NCBI RefSeq assembly: GCF_003721595.1 | Contig: NZ_RJJR01000006.1 | Coordinates: forward strand, 31,723-95,722 | Reading direction: 5' to 3' | Origin: Hanamia caeni | GTDB taxonomy: Bacteria > Bacteroidota > Bacteroidia > Chitinophagales > Chitinophagaceae | Length of the DNA stretch: 64,000 nt | Shown here: piece by piece, positions 17,141 to 25,824 of the stretch | How the letters are laid out: every line of letters starts with the position of its first letter | Numbering within the stretch: the first letter of the stretch is position 1 | Position numbers and translations under genes: made by a program | The notes under the pieces: model-generated | Databases searched by the model: none | What the model was told of the DNA's origin: nothing | The model's input: only the letters and a program-made list of their open reading frames with translations

Positions 17141-18532
17141 TCAGAACCGAAGGAATGCTGCGGTTAAGTATTTAAATAAATCATTCTGGGCAATTGTTTC
17201 CTGGGTTCCTTTCTCAAGATTTTTTATCACGCAGCTTTTGTCCTGCATCTCTTTTGAACCGATGATAACCGCATAACCGATATTTTTTCTGGTCGCATAT
17301 TTAAATTGTTTTTCCATTTTTGAATCCTCATAAAACAGTTCGCATTTTATATCGTTGCGCCGCAGTTGCTGCATTAATTGATACGCGTTTTTGCTTTCTT
17401 CTTTTCCAAGGTTAAAAAACAATACCTGCGTGGGCTCATATATATTTTCCGGGAAAAGATTTAGTTCTTCCAACACATCATAAATCCGGTCAAGCCCAAA
17501 GCTAATGCCAACGCCGGGTACACCCGGAACGCCGAATAAACCCGTTAGATTATCATACCGGCCTCCGCCGCCAATGCTTCCCATCTGTACATTTTTTGCT
17601 TTCACTTCGTAAATAGTTCCGGTATAATAATTTAATCCGCGGGCTAAAGTAAAATCTACTTTAATTGTTGCTTTACTGTCTTCGCTTAAAGAACTATTGA
17701 GATAACTGAGTATAAATTCTAATTCTTCAATTCCTTTTTTTCCCGAATCAGTGGCGCCCACAATTTCTTTCACGCGGTCTAATTTTTCATGGTTTGTACC
17801 ATTAAGCGACACATAATTTTCAATGACTGACATATTTTTTTCAGAAAAGCCTGCTGCAGAAAGCTCTTCCTTTACTTTGCTGATTCCTATTTTTTCAAGC
17901 TTATCGATCGCTATCGTCAGTTCGTTTAATTTATCTGTTGACTGGGTAACTTCAGCCAGCGCAGCAAGAATTTTTCTGTTGTTTATTTTTAAATCTACCG
18001 GAAGCTTTAATTTCTTAAACACATCTATATAAATTTCTGTTAGCTCGGTATCACTTATCAGGGAGTGCGTACCCGCTATATCTGCATCACACTGCAGGAA
18101 TTCTCTGTAGCGGCCCTTTTGCGGCCTGTCGGCGCGCCACACAGGTTGTATCTGGTAGCGTTTAAATGGCAGAGTAAGTTTTCCAAAATTCATCGCCACG
18201 TATCGTGCAAACGGGATGGTGAGATCATACCGCAAGGCCCTTTCAGTAATTTGCTTATTGTTTTTTCCTGCCAGCACATGTTCAAAATTCAGTACCGCCT
18301 GTGCTCTTTTTGAGGGATTGTCTAATCCATTATTTAAAATTTTAAAAATCAGTTTATCTCCTTCTTCTCCATATTTACCCATCAGCGTTTCCAGGTTTTC
18401 CAGTGATGGAGTTTCTAACGGGTCAAAACCGTATAGCTCGAAAATATTTTTAATGGTATCTGTGATATATTTTCTTCTGCGCAGGGTATCTGCCCCAAAG
18501 TCGCGTGTTCCCTGTGGTAATGATGGCTTCAT
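17141..18532 (-). CDS. hisS: Histidine--tRNA ligase
   Basis: A 463-residue class II aminoacyl-tRNA synthetase that charges tRNA-His. Motif 2 is seen in QPVWRADRPQKGRYREFLQ, the HisA signature in LARGLNYYTGTIYEV, GSIGGGGRYDNL before motif 3, and motif 3 in VGISFGLDRI. The C-terminal anticodon-binding domain begins near TQVLFFNLG. The open frame begins at 18565, but the ATG at 18532 gives the family start (MKPSLPQGTRDF), and a promoter element at 18563-18570 rules against the longer form. Confidence 0.97.
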   Translation of the reverse strand: MKPSLPQGTRDFGADTLRRRKYITDTIKNIFELYGFDPLETPSLENLETLMGKYGEEGDKLIFKILNNGLDNPSKRAQAVLNFEHVLAGKNNKQITERALRYDLTIPFARYVAMNFGKLTLPFKRYQIQPVWRADRPQKGRYREFLQCDADIAGTHSLISDTELTEIYIDVFKKLKLPVDLKINNRKILAALAEVTQSTDKLNELTIAIDKLEKIGISKVKEELSAAGFSEKNMSVIENYVSLNGTNHEKLDRVKEIVGATDSGKKGIEELEFILSYLNSSLSEDSKATIKVDFTLARGLNYYTGTIYEVKAKNVQMGSIGGGGRYDNLTGLFGVPGVPGVGISFGLDRIYDVLEELNLFPENIYEPTQVLFFNLGKEESKNAYQLMQQLRRNDIKCELFYEDSKMEKQFKYATRKNIGYAVIIGSKEMQDKSCVIKNLEKGTQETIAQNDLFKYLTAAFLRF

Positions 18533-18562
18533 AATATTCTTTCCGGCTGATTTTCTTTTTGG

Positions 18563-18570
18563 CAAAACTA
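18563..18570 (-). promoter_or_regulatory. -7 element (TAGTTTTG) for hisS
   Basis: An exact TAnnTTTG match on the minus strand lies 30 bp before the hisS ATG at 18532. Confidence 0.5.
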
Positions 18571-18822
18571 TTATTTAATTGTTGGAATGTTTATTGTTTG
18601 TCCTTTCGGGGGCGAAGCGATCCCATTATTGCATGAGAAGCCGAAATATGGAAATTGAGTGATTATGCATCTTTTAAGGAAAGTAAGTTTAACAGTTTTA
18701 TTGCATCGCCATAAAAATTATAGGCATCTTTATTTTAAACGAAATTAAAAATAGCAGGAGCGTGTAAAGTGTGGGAATTTCTCCATTTTATTATATCTTG
18801 CCGTTTGTCAAAAAAAAGTGAT

Positions 18823-19074
18823 ATGAGTTTGGAAGAATTCGAAAACACGCCTGATACAAAAACCAAGCGGTATGTTTTGATGAGGACTATTACTGATTTG
18901 GGTATGGGAATTATTTACGTAGGAGTAGGAGTCGTAATTTTATTGGCTAAGCAGTTTAATTTTCAAAGTGTTTTTACAGTTGGAATTCTTGCAAAGATTT
19001 TTGCTGTGATGGTTATTATCTACGGAAGCTGGAGAATATACCGCGGACTCAAAAAAAAATATTTCAAGGAATGA
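18823..19074 (+). CDS. Small two-helix membrane protein of a PstS-TPR cluster
   Basis: An 83-residue protein with two membrane helices (about residues 26-44 and 53-72) and charged ends. Proteins like this commonly precede a PstS-like lipoprotein gene and a TPR gene in Bacteroidota, often after exbB-exbD-tonB. The frame is open from 18769; the ATG at 18823 is preferred. Its stop overlaps the next start codon (ATGA at 19071), showing translational coupling. Confidence 0.75.
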   Translation: MSLEEFENTPDTKTKRYVLMRTITDLGMGIIYVGVGVVILLAKQFNFQSVFTVGILAKIFAVMVIIYGSWRIYRGLKKKYFKE

Positions 19075-20003
19075 TGATTAGGAAGAATATAAGGATTTCA
19101 ATAATTGCCGGTTCTCTGATAGCGCTTTTTTCTATTTTTTTTATAAGTTGCCATCAAAGTAAAAGAACCGATTTAGATACGCCAAGCAGTGGAACTATTC
19201 ATATCAGCGTAGATGAAAGTTTTAAGCCGGTTATTGATTCTCAAATCAAAGTTTTTGAAGCATTATATCCTAAGGCAAAAATCATTGCCGAATATAAACC
19301 GGAAGCAGAATGTTTCAAAGATTTGATAAAAGATAGCACCCACATGATAATTGTTACGCGTGGGCTTACTCCCGAAGAAGAAAAATTTTATAAGGATAGT
19401 TTAAGTTATTCGCCCACATGGTCTAAGGTAGCCAATGATGCTATTGCCGTGATAGAAAATCGTGAGTCAAAAGATTCATTGCTTACTATGGAGCAGATTA
19501 GGGGCATATTAGACGGAAGTACCGGCGATACAACACTCGCCGTTTTTGATGGTCTGAAAGAGACCAGCACTGTGAGGTTTGCGGTAGATTCTATTTTAAG
19601 GGGAAAACCTTTGGATCCTAAAAAAGTTTTTGCAGAAGATGGAAGCCAGCAGGTAATTGATTATGTTTCTACTCATACGGGAGTTTTGGGTTTTGTAGGC
19701 GTAAGCTGGATTGGGAATCCCGAGGATAGCAGCCAGTTATCTTTTCTTAATAAAGTAAGGATAGCTTCTATTAAATGTTCCTGCCCTGAAGAATCTTATA
19801 TTCAACCTTACCAGGCAAACATTATTTTAAAAAGATACCCAATGGTACGCGGTTTGTATTATATTTTAAAAGAAAATTATAATGGACTGGGAAGCGGCTT
19901 TGCTACTTTCCTGGAATATGAACGGGGGCAATTGATATTTAGCAGGGCTTATCTTGCTCCGGCAAAAATGAATTTCACCATACGCAAGGCGAACAACGAA
20001 TAG
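19071..20003 (+). CDS. PstS-like substrate-binding lipoprotein
   Basis: A 310-residue lipoprotein (lipobox ISC, Cys27) with a PBP-like fold. GTIHISVDESFKPVIDSQI opens the domain, MIIVTRGLTPEEE and VANDAIAVIENRES follow, and DGSQQVIDYVSTHTGVLGFVG resembles the phosphate-binding protein PstS. No PstABC permease genes are adjacent, so transport of phosphate is not implied; in this context the protein may act with the TonB system. It overlaps the preceding gene by 4 bp. Confidence 0.85.
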   Translation: MMIRKNIRISIIAGSLIALFSIFFISCHQSKRTDLDTPSSGTIHISVDESFKPVIDSQIKVFEALYPKAKIIAEYKPEAECFKDLIKDSTHMIIVTRGLTPEEEKFYKDSLSYSPTWSKVANDAIAVIENRESKDSLLTMEQIRGILDGSTGDTTLAVFDGLKETSTVRFAVDSILRGKPLDPKKVFAEDGSQQVIDYVSTHTGVLGFVGVSWIGNPEDSSQLSFLNKVRIASIKCSCPEESYIQPYQANIILKRYPMVRGLYYILKENYNGLGSGFATFLEYERGQLIFSRAYLAPAKMNFTIRKANNE

Positions 20004-20048
20004 ATTCGAAATCAAAACCAGTAATTATAAAAAGTAAAATTTGAAAAA

Positions 20049-21725
20049 ATGAAAAAAATCGGACTTGTTGCATCTTTAATTTTAATGGCTAATTTCTTGT
20101 TTGCTCAAAGCGTTAGCGACGGAAGAAAATTATTGGCCCGTGAGAGGTATCAAAGTGCAGAGGATGTTTTTAAGCAAATCCTGGCGAAAGATCCTAAGAA
20201 TACAGAAGCGGCCTACTGGCTCGGCCAGACTTATCTTGACGAAGACCGGCCCTATGTGGATACAGCGGCTGCCAAGGATTTGTATCAAAAAACTCTTCAG
20301 GCCAATCCAAATGATGCCTTGCTCATGATAGGCATGGGGCAGATTGACATTATGGAAGGAAACAAAGATGCTGCGAAAAACAAATTTGAAACCGCCATCG
20401 ACAATACCAAAAAGAGAAATCTTCCGGACATATTATATGCGGTGGGAAGAGCTAATATTGAACCGAAAGGTGGCGATATTATGTATGGCATTGAAAAATT
20501 AAAGGAAGCCGCAGAAAGAGATAAAAAAAATGCGGAAATCTATAATGAAATCGGGCTTGGCTATTGGAAACTTCATGATGGAGGAAACGCAACTTCAAAT
20601 TTCCAGACTGCCTTATCCCTTGATCCTTCTGATGCCATGGCCAACTTTTACATCGGTAGAATTTTTGAAACCCAGGGATATGGCCAGGAGCCTATCTACA
20701 TGAGATATTATCAAGATGCAATCAAAGCAGACCCCGCTTATGCACCGGTTTATTATTGGTTGTATTCTTATTATTACACACGTGACGTAAACAAAGCCGC
20801 CGAATATCTGAACAAATACATTGCAAATGCAGACAACGATTCAAGAAACTGTTATGCAAAAGCGTCTTTATTATTTGTATCGAAAAAATACCAGGAATCA
20901 ATTACACAGGCAGATGCGTGTATCGATTCTACCGGCAATAAATCTGATCCAAATTTATACGGTTTGAAAGGTTACGCATACAATGAAATGGGCGATTCAC
21001 TGAAGGCAAAAGCAGCATTTGAACAATTTTTCTCTGTAGCAAATCCTGATAAAATCGGTCCTAACGATTATAAAACTTATGGCGAGATATTATTAAAAAT
21101 TCCAGGGCAGGAAGCCGCGGGCATAAGTTATATTAACAAAGCGATTGAGCTGGATACGTTAAAGGCTAACAAAATCAAATATGCTAAAGACGTCGCGCAA
21201 AACCTGGCAAATGCCAAAAAATATGCAGAGGCGGGAAAATGGTTTGGGAGAGTTTTGCAACTTGACAGCAGCTACGGTAAAACAGATCTTTTTTATGCAG
21301 GATACAATGATTTACTCGGTCAGAATTACGTAACCGCAGATTCTGTTTTTAAATTATATCAGCAAAAATACCCTGAAGATGCTTATGGCTGGTATTTGGG
21401 CGGACATGCTGTAGAAGGAATTGATACAGCAGAAACAGGAATGGCTAAGCCTCTTTATGAAAAAGTGATTGCCATTGCAGATACTACCCAGGATAAGGCT
21501 TCCATAAAAGATAAGCTAGTGCCATCTTTAAGATATATGGTGGCTTATTATTATAATATTCAGCACCAGGTTGATTCTGCAATTATGTATAATAATAAGA
21601 TTCTTGAGATAGAACCTACAGATGCAACCGCTTTAAAAACGAAGGAAGCTTTGGACACCGTACAAAAGCAGCAAAAATCAGCGGCCGATAAAGCCCAAAA
21701 GCCTGCAGCCGATACTAAGAAATAA
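20049..21725 (+). CDS. Tetratricopeptide repeat protein, exported
   Basis: A 558-residue protein with a signal peptide (cleavage near LFAQS) and many TPR-type helical hairpins. Examples start at AEDVFKQILAKDPKNTEAAYWLG, NAEIYNEIGLGYWKLHDGG and DLYGLK-like stretches near residue 300. The C-terminal 30 residues are lysine/alanine rich. It is probably periplasmic and protein-binding. It follows the PstS-like gene by 45 bp, and a strong terminator follows it. Confidence 0.87.
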   Translation: MKKIGLVASLILMANFLFAQSVSDGRKLLARERYQSAEDVFKQILAKDPKNTEAAYWLGQTYLDEDRPYVDTAAAKDLYQKTLQANPNDALLMIGMGQIDIMEGNKDAAKNKFETAIDNTKKRNLPDILYAVGRANIEPKGGDIMYGIEKLKEAAERDKKNAEIYNEIGLGYWKLHDGGNATSNFQTALSLDPSDAMANFYIGRIFETQGYGQEPIYMRYYQDAIKADPAYAPVYYWLYSYYYTRDVNKAAEYLNKYIANADNDSRNCYAKASLLFVSKKYQESITQADACIDSTGNKSDPNLYGLKGYAYNEMGDSLKAKAAFEQFFSVANPDKIGPNDYKTYGEILLKIPGQEAAGISYINKAIELDTLKANKIKYAKDVAQNLANAKKYAEAGKWFGRVLQLDSSYGKTDLFYAGYNDLLGQNYVTADSVFKLYQQKYPEDAYGWYLGGHAVEGIDTAETGMAKPLYEKVIAIADTTQDKASIKDKLVPSLRYMVAYYYNIQHQVDSAIMYNNKILEIEPTDATALKTKEALDTVQKQQKSAADKAQKPAADTKK

Positions 21726-21744
21726 TATTTTATTCTTTTGAATT

Positions 21745-21774
21745 AAAAAAACTTCCGCCAGCCGGAAGTTTTTT
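21745..21774 (+). terminator. Strong terminator after the TPR gene
   Basis: A 12-bp stem (AAAAAACTTCCG with CGGAAGTTTTTT), a 5-nt loop and a T tract, 20 bp past the TPR stop. It separates this cluster from the nuo operon. Confidence 0.9.
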
Positions 21775-21868
21775 GTTTATGCAGCCATGACTAATTAGAA
21801 AAATCTTTCAATTTGACAATTAAAAACTGCGATATGATTTCTGTCATGGATTATTGGCAGAGCTATCT

Positions 21869-21876
21869 TACTTTTG
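21869..21876 (+). promoter_or_regulatory. Probable nuo operon promoter, -7 element (TACTTTTG)
   Basis: An exact TAnnTTTG match lies between the upstream terminator and nuoA. Transcription would begin near 21883, so the nuoA start must lie downstream of that. No clear -33 TTTG is seen at the expected spacing. Confidence 0.5.
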
Positions 21877-21925
21877 CAACATTAAACTTCAAGTTTTGAT
21901 ATACAATTTGTTACAGATCCAGGCC

Positions 21926-22297
21926 GTGAACAGCACCTCCAATTATCTACCAATCGGCATTCAGTTAATATTTGCTTTGGGACTTTTATCGCTGATGATT
22001 TACGGCACCAGCGTGCTTGGGCCTAAAAGAAAAACTTCGGATAAGCTGATCAACTTTGAAGGCGGGATTGAAATAAAAGGTAATGCAAGAAAACCCATTG
22101 CGGTTAAATATTTTCTTGTAGCTATCTTGTTTGTTTTGTTTGATGTAGAAGTAATTTTCTTCTATCCTTATGCTGTAAATTTCAGGGAATTGGGCTGGAG
22201 GGGTTTTGGTGCAATTTGTATGTTTACTGGCTTATTTCTTACCGGATATTATTATGTCATTAAGAAAGGAGGATTAAATTGGGAAGATGAAAGTTAA
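21926..22297 (+). CDS. nuoA: NADH-quinone oxidoreductase subunit A
   Basis: A 123-residue membrane subunit of complex I with three helices. GPKRKTSDKLINFEGGIE and AVKYFLVAILFVLFDVEVIFFYP are the family's most conserved segments; the FDVE acidic residues contribute to the proton path. The frame is open from 21854 with no ATG. GTG at 21926 leaves an N-terminus of normal length before NYLPIGIQL and lies after the likely transcription start; TTG codons at 21896 and 21908 are alternatives. It is the first gene of the nuo operon. Confidence 0.93.
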   Translation: MNSTSNYLPIGIQLIFALGLLSLMIYGTSVLGPKRKTSDKLINFEGGIEIKGNARKPIAVKYFLVAILFVLFDVEVIFFYPYAVNFRELGWRGFGAICMFTGLFLTGYYYVIKKGGLNWEDES

Positions 22298-22313
22298 TGT
22301 GACGATGTGATAA

Positions 22314-22426
22314 TTAGCTAATGTGCTAATGTTGAAAATGTGAAATGGAAGAGTCTATAAAAAAATATATTTCAAAAAATGAAGTTAGCTAATTAGCAAA
22401 TAAGCTGATTAGCTAATTGGCTAATT
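22314..22426. repeat. Palindromic TTAGCTAAT repeats between nuoA and nuoB
   Basis: Three exact copies (22314-22322, 22385-22393, 22409-22417) and several partial copies of TTAGCTAAT fill the 138-bp nuoA-nuoB gap. The core TTAGCTAA is its own reverse complement, so the copies can pair with one another in RNA. Confidence 0.8.
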
Positions 22427-22435
22427 AAAGAAATT

Positions 22436-23020
22436 ATGGCACGTCCTGTTCAATATAATATAACCAACAAACCACTGGAAAAACCAATTTCAATTGTTTC
22501 TTCTCCCGAGGGATATGAGGGCCAGGGATATTTTTCCTCAAAGCTCAGCGACATCGTTGGGTTAGCAAGAAAAAATTCAATCTGGCCTTTGCCGTTTGCT
22601 ACAAGTTGTTGCGGCATTGAATTTATGGCGCTTATGGCGTCTCATTACGATCTGGCCAGGTTTGGTTCTGAAAGAGTCAGCTTTACGCCACGCCAGTGTG
22701 ACCTTTTAATGGTGATAGGTACTATTGCGAAGAAAATGGCGCCCGTAGTTAAGCAGGTTTATTTGCAAATGGCAGAGCCGCGTTGGGTGTTGGCAATGGG
22801 TGCCTGCGCCAGTAGTGGAGGCATATTTGATACCTATTCAGTGCTTCAGGGTATCGACCAGGTGATCCCCGTGGATGTATATGTGCCCGGCTGCCCTCCG
22901 CGCCCGGAAGCTGTAATTGACGGAATCCTGCGTGTACAGGAGCTTGTAGGGCACGAAGATTTAAGGAGAAGACATTCGGATCAATATAAAGAGTTGATGG
23001 AAACTTATGGGATTCAATAA
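22436..23020 (+). CDS. nuoB: NADH-quinone oxidoreductase subunit B
   Basis: A 194-residue peripheral subunit that carries the terminal 4Fe-4S cluster N2, which passes electrons to quinone. The cluster ligands are visible: the Cys-Cys pair in ATSCCGIEFMALM, the cysteine in MGACASSGG, and the cysteine in PGCPPRPEAVIDGI. The length and order in the operon are standard. It is separated from nuoA by a repeat-filled 138-bp gap and from nuoC by 26 bp. Confidence 0.97.
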   Translation: MARPVQYNITNKPLEKPISIVSSPEGYEGQGYFSSKLSDIVGLARKNSIWPLPFATSCCGIEFMALMASHYDLARFGSERVSFTPRQCDLLMVIGTIAKKMAPVVKQVYLQMAEPRWVLAMGACASSGGIFDTYSVLQGIDQVIPVDVYVPGCPPRPEAVIDGILRVQELVGHEDLRRRHSDQYKELMETYGIQ

Positions 23021-23046
23021 ATAAAGAACCATTACAAAATGTAGTT

Positions 23047-23577
23047 ATGGCTTTAACGAACGAGATAATCAGGGAAAAATTAATAGAGAAATTCGGTGAA
23101 GAACTAACTTCCTGGGAAGAACCTTACGGAATGCTTTCCTTTAGTTCAGATAAAAACCTGAATCTTAAAGTGCTGCAATTTTTATATGATGAAAGCACTT
23201 TGCAATTTCGTTTTCTTACCGATTTGTGTGCGGTTCACTACCCGGATAATGCAGGTAAAGAGTTGGCTGTCGTATATCATTTACATAATTTGAAAGAAAA
23301 TATCAGGCTGCGGTATAAAATATATACGCCCATTTCCAAACCTGACGTTTTCAGCGCTACGGCATTGTATTCTGCTGCCAATTGGATGGAGCGGGAAACT
23401 TATGATTTTTTCGGGGTGAATTTTGTTGGCCATCCGAACTTAAAAAGAATTTTGAACATTGACGAGATGGAATATTTTCCACTTAGGAAAGAATATCCGC
23501 TGGAAGATCAAAAGAGAACAGATAAAGACAATGAGATGTTCGGCAGGGAAGGACGTACTCCCGCATTTGTTACTTAA
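23047..23577 (+). CDS. nuoC: NADH-quinone oxidoreductase subunit C
   Basis: A 176-residue 30-kDa-type subunit of the peripheral arm, encoded separately from nuoD. The signature is visible as ERETYDFFGVNFVGHPNLKR, followed by PLRKEYPLEDQKR near the C-terminus. It helps form the quinone-binding interface with NuoB and NuoD. It lies 26 bp after nuoB and is followed by an inserted small gene before nuoD. Confidence 0.96.
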   Translation: MALTNEIIREKLIEKFGEELTSWEEPYGMLSFSSDKNLNLKVLQFLYDESTLQFRFLTDLCAVHYPDNAGKELAVVYHLHNLKENIRLRYKIYTPISKPDVFSATALYSAANWMERETYDFFGVNFVGHPNLKRILNIDEMEYFPLRKEYPLEDQKRTDKDNEMFGREGRTPAFVT

Positions 23578-23659
23578 TATGTTAGCCGGATAAAATAGTG
23601 AAGCAACAAATAAGTAACTTTTTATTTTGACAGCAAAATGGCTGAATGAATATTATAGC

Positions 23660-23839
23660 ATGAAAATAATTTTTACGAGCAATCACTTAGTGATTAGGAA
23701 TGTGATGATAATTTTTATCTTAATATACTCTTTGTTTTTTCCTGACAACACAGCCAAATATATATTAGTTGGAATGGGAGTTATAATGGCCATATTAAAT
23801 TTGCGGCAGGAGTACGTTAGTAAAAATTACGAAAAGTAA
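23660..23839 (+). CDS. Small membrane protein inserted between nuoC and nuoD
   Basis: A 59-residue open frame from the ATG at 23660, with two short hydrophobic segments (about residues 14-29 and 33-48) and a charged C-terminus. I recognise no family. The frame is open from a TTG at 23627. Codon use looks native, and it lies in operon order with 43 bp before nuoD, but whether it is expressed is not shown by sequence. Confidence 0.45.
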   Translation: MKIIFTSNHLVIRNVMIIFILIYSLFFPDNTAKYILVGMGVIMAILNLRQEYVSKNYEK

Positions 23840-23882
23840 AAAAGAATGAACTTTTGCAGAGAGTGTGCTAAAAATTAAAATC

Positions 23883-25103
23883 ATGAATGAACACGTTACC
23901 TTACCTGAAGGAAATGTTGAAAAGCAAACTACTACCATAAACCTGGGGCCAACTCACCCTGCTACTCACGGCGTATTTCAAAATGTGATAGAATTAGATG
24001 GCGAAACAATTGTAAGTGCAGAACAAACAGTTGGTTACATTCACAGGGCATTTGAGAAAATTGCCGAATTCAGAACGCCTTACCAGATTACAACGCTTAC
24101 TGACAGACTAAATTATTGTTCCGCACCGCTGAATAATATGGGCTGGCACATCACGTGCGAAAAACTATTAGGAATCAAAACCCCGAAGCGTGTTGATTAT
24201 TTGCGGATTATTATCATGGAATTATCACGGATATCAGATCACCTGATTTGTAATTCCATAGTTGGTGTGGATTCGGGGGCATTCTCTGGATTTTTGTATG
24301 TAATGCAATACCGCGAACTTATTTACGAAATTTATGAAGAAATCTGCGGCTCGCGGCTTACAACTAATATGGGCAGAATAGGCGGTTTTGAAAGAAACTT
24401 CACACCCCAGGCATTTGAAAAACTGGAGAAGTTTATAAAAGAATGGCCGGGGGTATTAAAAGAATTTAATGATCTGTTTATTCGCAACCGCATTTTTATT
24501 GATCGTACAAAAGGCGTAGGGCCTATTTCAGCAGAAAGGGCGTTGAACTATGGTTTTACCGGACCCAATCTTCGGGCAGCGGGAGTAGATTATGATGTAA
24601 GAATTCATACGCCTTACAGCAGCTACGGGGATTTTGATTTTACCATCCCGGTGGGCTCTACCGGAGATTGTTATGACAGGTTTTTGGTACGCGACCAGGA
24701 GATGTGGCAGAGCCTGGAAATCATTAAGCAAGCTTATCAAAAAGTTCAGGAATTCAAAGGAGCAGAAGCCGAAATTTTTCATGCTGATGTACCTGAATAT
24801 TATCTTCCTGACAAGAAAGATGTATATTCTAAAATGGAAGCGCTTATTTATCACTTTAAGATAATAATGGGCGAAACCAAAATACCGGTGGCGGAAGTTT
24901 ATTCATGCATTGAAGCAGCTAATGGCGAATTGGGATTTTATTTAATCACTGATGGTGGCCGGTCTCCTTACCGGCTTCATTTCAGAAGGCCTTGTTTCAT
25001 TTATTACCAGGCTTATTCTGAATTGACCAAAGGACAGCTATTAAGTGATGCGATAATAACTATGAGTAGTTTGAATTTGATTGCAGGGGAGTTGGATGCG
25101 TGA
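23883..25103 (+). CDS. nuoD: NADH-quinone oxidoreductase subunit D
   Basis: A 406-residue 49-kDa-type subunit that forms the quinone cavity with NuoB. Conserved segments include LGPTHPATHGVF with the quinone-site histidines, VGYIHRAFEKIAE, YCSAPLNNMGW, and the C-terminal RLHFRRPCF with FYLITDGGRSPYR before it. The GTG at 23865 would add six residues; the ATG at 23883 is preferred. Downstream, 57 bp separate it from an inserted two-gene module. Confidence 0.97.
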   Translation: MNEHVTLPEGNVEKQTTTINLGPTHPATHGVFQNVIELDGETIVSAEQTVGYIHRAFEKIAEFRTPYQITTLTDRLNYCSAPLNNMGWHITCEKLLGIKTPKRVDYLRIIIMELSRISDHLICNSIVGVDSGAFSGFLYVMQYRELIYEIYEEICGSRLTTNMGRIGGFERNFTPQAFEKLEKFIKEWPGVLKEFNDLFIRNRIFIDRTKGVGPISAERALNYGFTGPNLRAAGVDYDVRIHTPYSSYGDFDFTIPVGSTGDCYDRFLVRDQEMWQSLEIIKQAYQKVQEFKGAEAEIFHADVPEYYLPDKKDVYSKMEALIYHFKIIMGETKIPVAEVYSCIEAANGELGFYLITDGGRSPYRLHFRRPCFIYYQAYSELTKGQLLSDAIITMSSLNLIAGELDA

Positions 25104-25160
25104 GAAAATTGATGAACAAAAAGTTATCAGGATGAGAACAATGCAATTTTAAATTGTAAA

Positions 25161-25367
25161 ATGGAAAAACAGAGAAAAATAAAATTGGTTGTAAAAAAAG
25201 TAACTTTCGCAGAGGCTGAGAAGGCAGATGATGAATATTGGGCAAACGCATCTGCCGAAGAAAGATTGCAGGAATTAATTGAGCTTAGGAGTATTTTTTT
25301 TGGGAATACAGGAAAAAGAATAAAGAAGGTAGTTTCGAAAAGAAATAGATATGAAGAGGAAGATTAA
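25161..25367 (+). CDS. Small charged protein paired with a nucleotidyltransferase
   Basis: A 68-residue hydrophilic protein rich in lysine and glutamate; EERLQELIELRSIFFG is predicted helical. Its last 17 bp overlap the start of the nucleotidyltransferase gene, so the two are translationally coupled. The arrangement of a small charged protein plus a nucleotidyltransferase recalls toxin-antitoxin-like pairs of Bacteroidota, but no function is shown. It sits between nuoD and nuoE. Confidence 0.7.
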   Translation: MEKQRKIKLVVKKVTFAEAEKADDEYWANASAEERLQELIELRSIFFGNTGKRIKKVVSKRNRYEEED

Positions 25368-25824
25368 GCTTGAAAAAGATATTCTTGATTTTGTAGAGTT
25401 GTGTAATAAACATGAAGTAAGGTATTTAGTGATTGGTGGATATGCCGTTAGTATTCACGGTCATCCAAGATCAACAAAAGATATCGATGTGTGTATTGAA
25501 ATGTCGGAATTAAATGCTTCAAAAATGATTTCTGTTATTAATGAATTTGGTTTTGGTTCTTTAAAATTAGATAAAGAGGATTTTTTAAAAAAAGATTTAG
25601 TAACTCAATTGGGGTTTCCTCCCTTAAGAATCGACATTTTAAATGATCTTGATGGAGTTAATTTTGAAGAAGCGTGGAATAATAAAAAAATAGTGACTTT
25701 TGAGCATGTTCCTGTAAATTTTATTGGTTATAACGAACTTTTGATAGTGAAACAGAAATCCGCACGCTCACAGGACATTGCAGATATTGAAATGCTTAAA
25801 AAAAGAAATAAGGAAAGTAAATGA
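25351..25824 (+). CDS. Nucleotidyltransferase-fold protein (AbiEii/DUF6036-like)
   Basis: A 157-residue protein with the minimal nucleotidyltransferase signature: GGYAVSIHGHPR followed by STKDIDVCIE, i.e. GG-X(n)-DxD, and a later PLRIDILND that could supply the third acidic residue. Similar proteins act as toxins or antitoxins by modifying proteins or tRNA, or have no known role. It overlaps the upstream small gene by 17 bp and its TGA overlaps the nuoE ATG (ATGA at 25821), so it is embedded tightly in the operon. Confidence 0.82.
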   Translation: MKRKIKLEKDILDFVELCNKHEVRYLVIGGYAVSIHGHPRSTKDIDVCIEMSELNASKMISVINEFGFGSLKLDKEDFLKKDLVTQLGFPPLRIDILNDLDGVNFEEAWNNKKIVTFEHVPVNFIGYNELLIVKQKSARSQDIADIEMLKKRNKESK

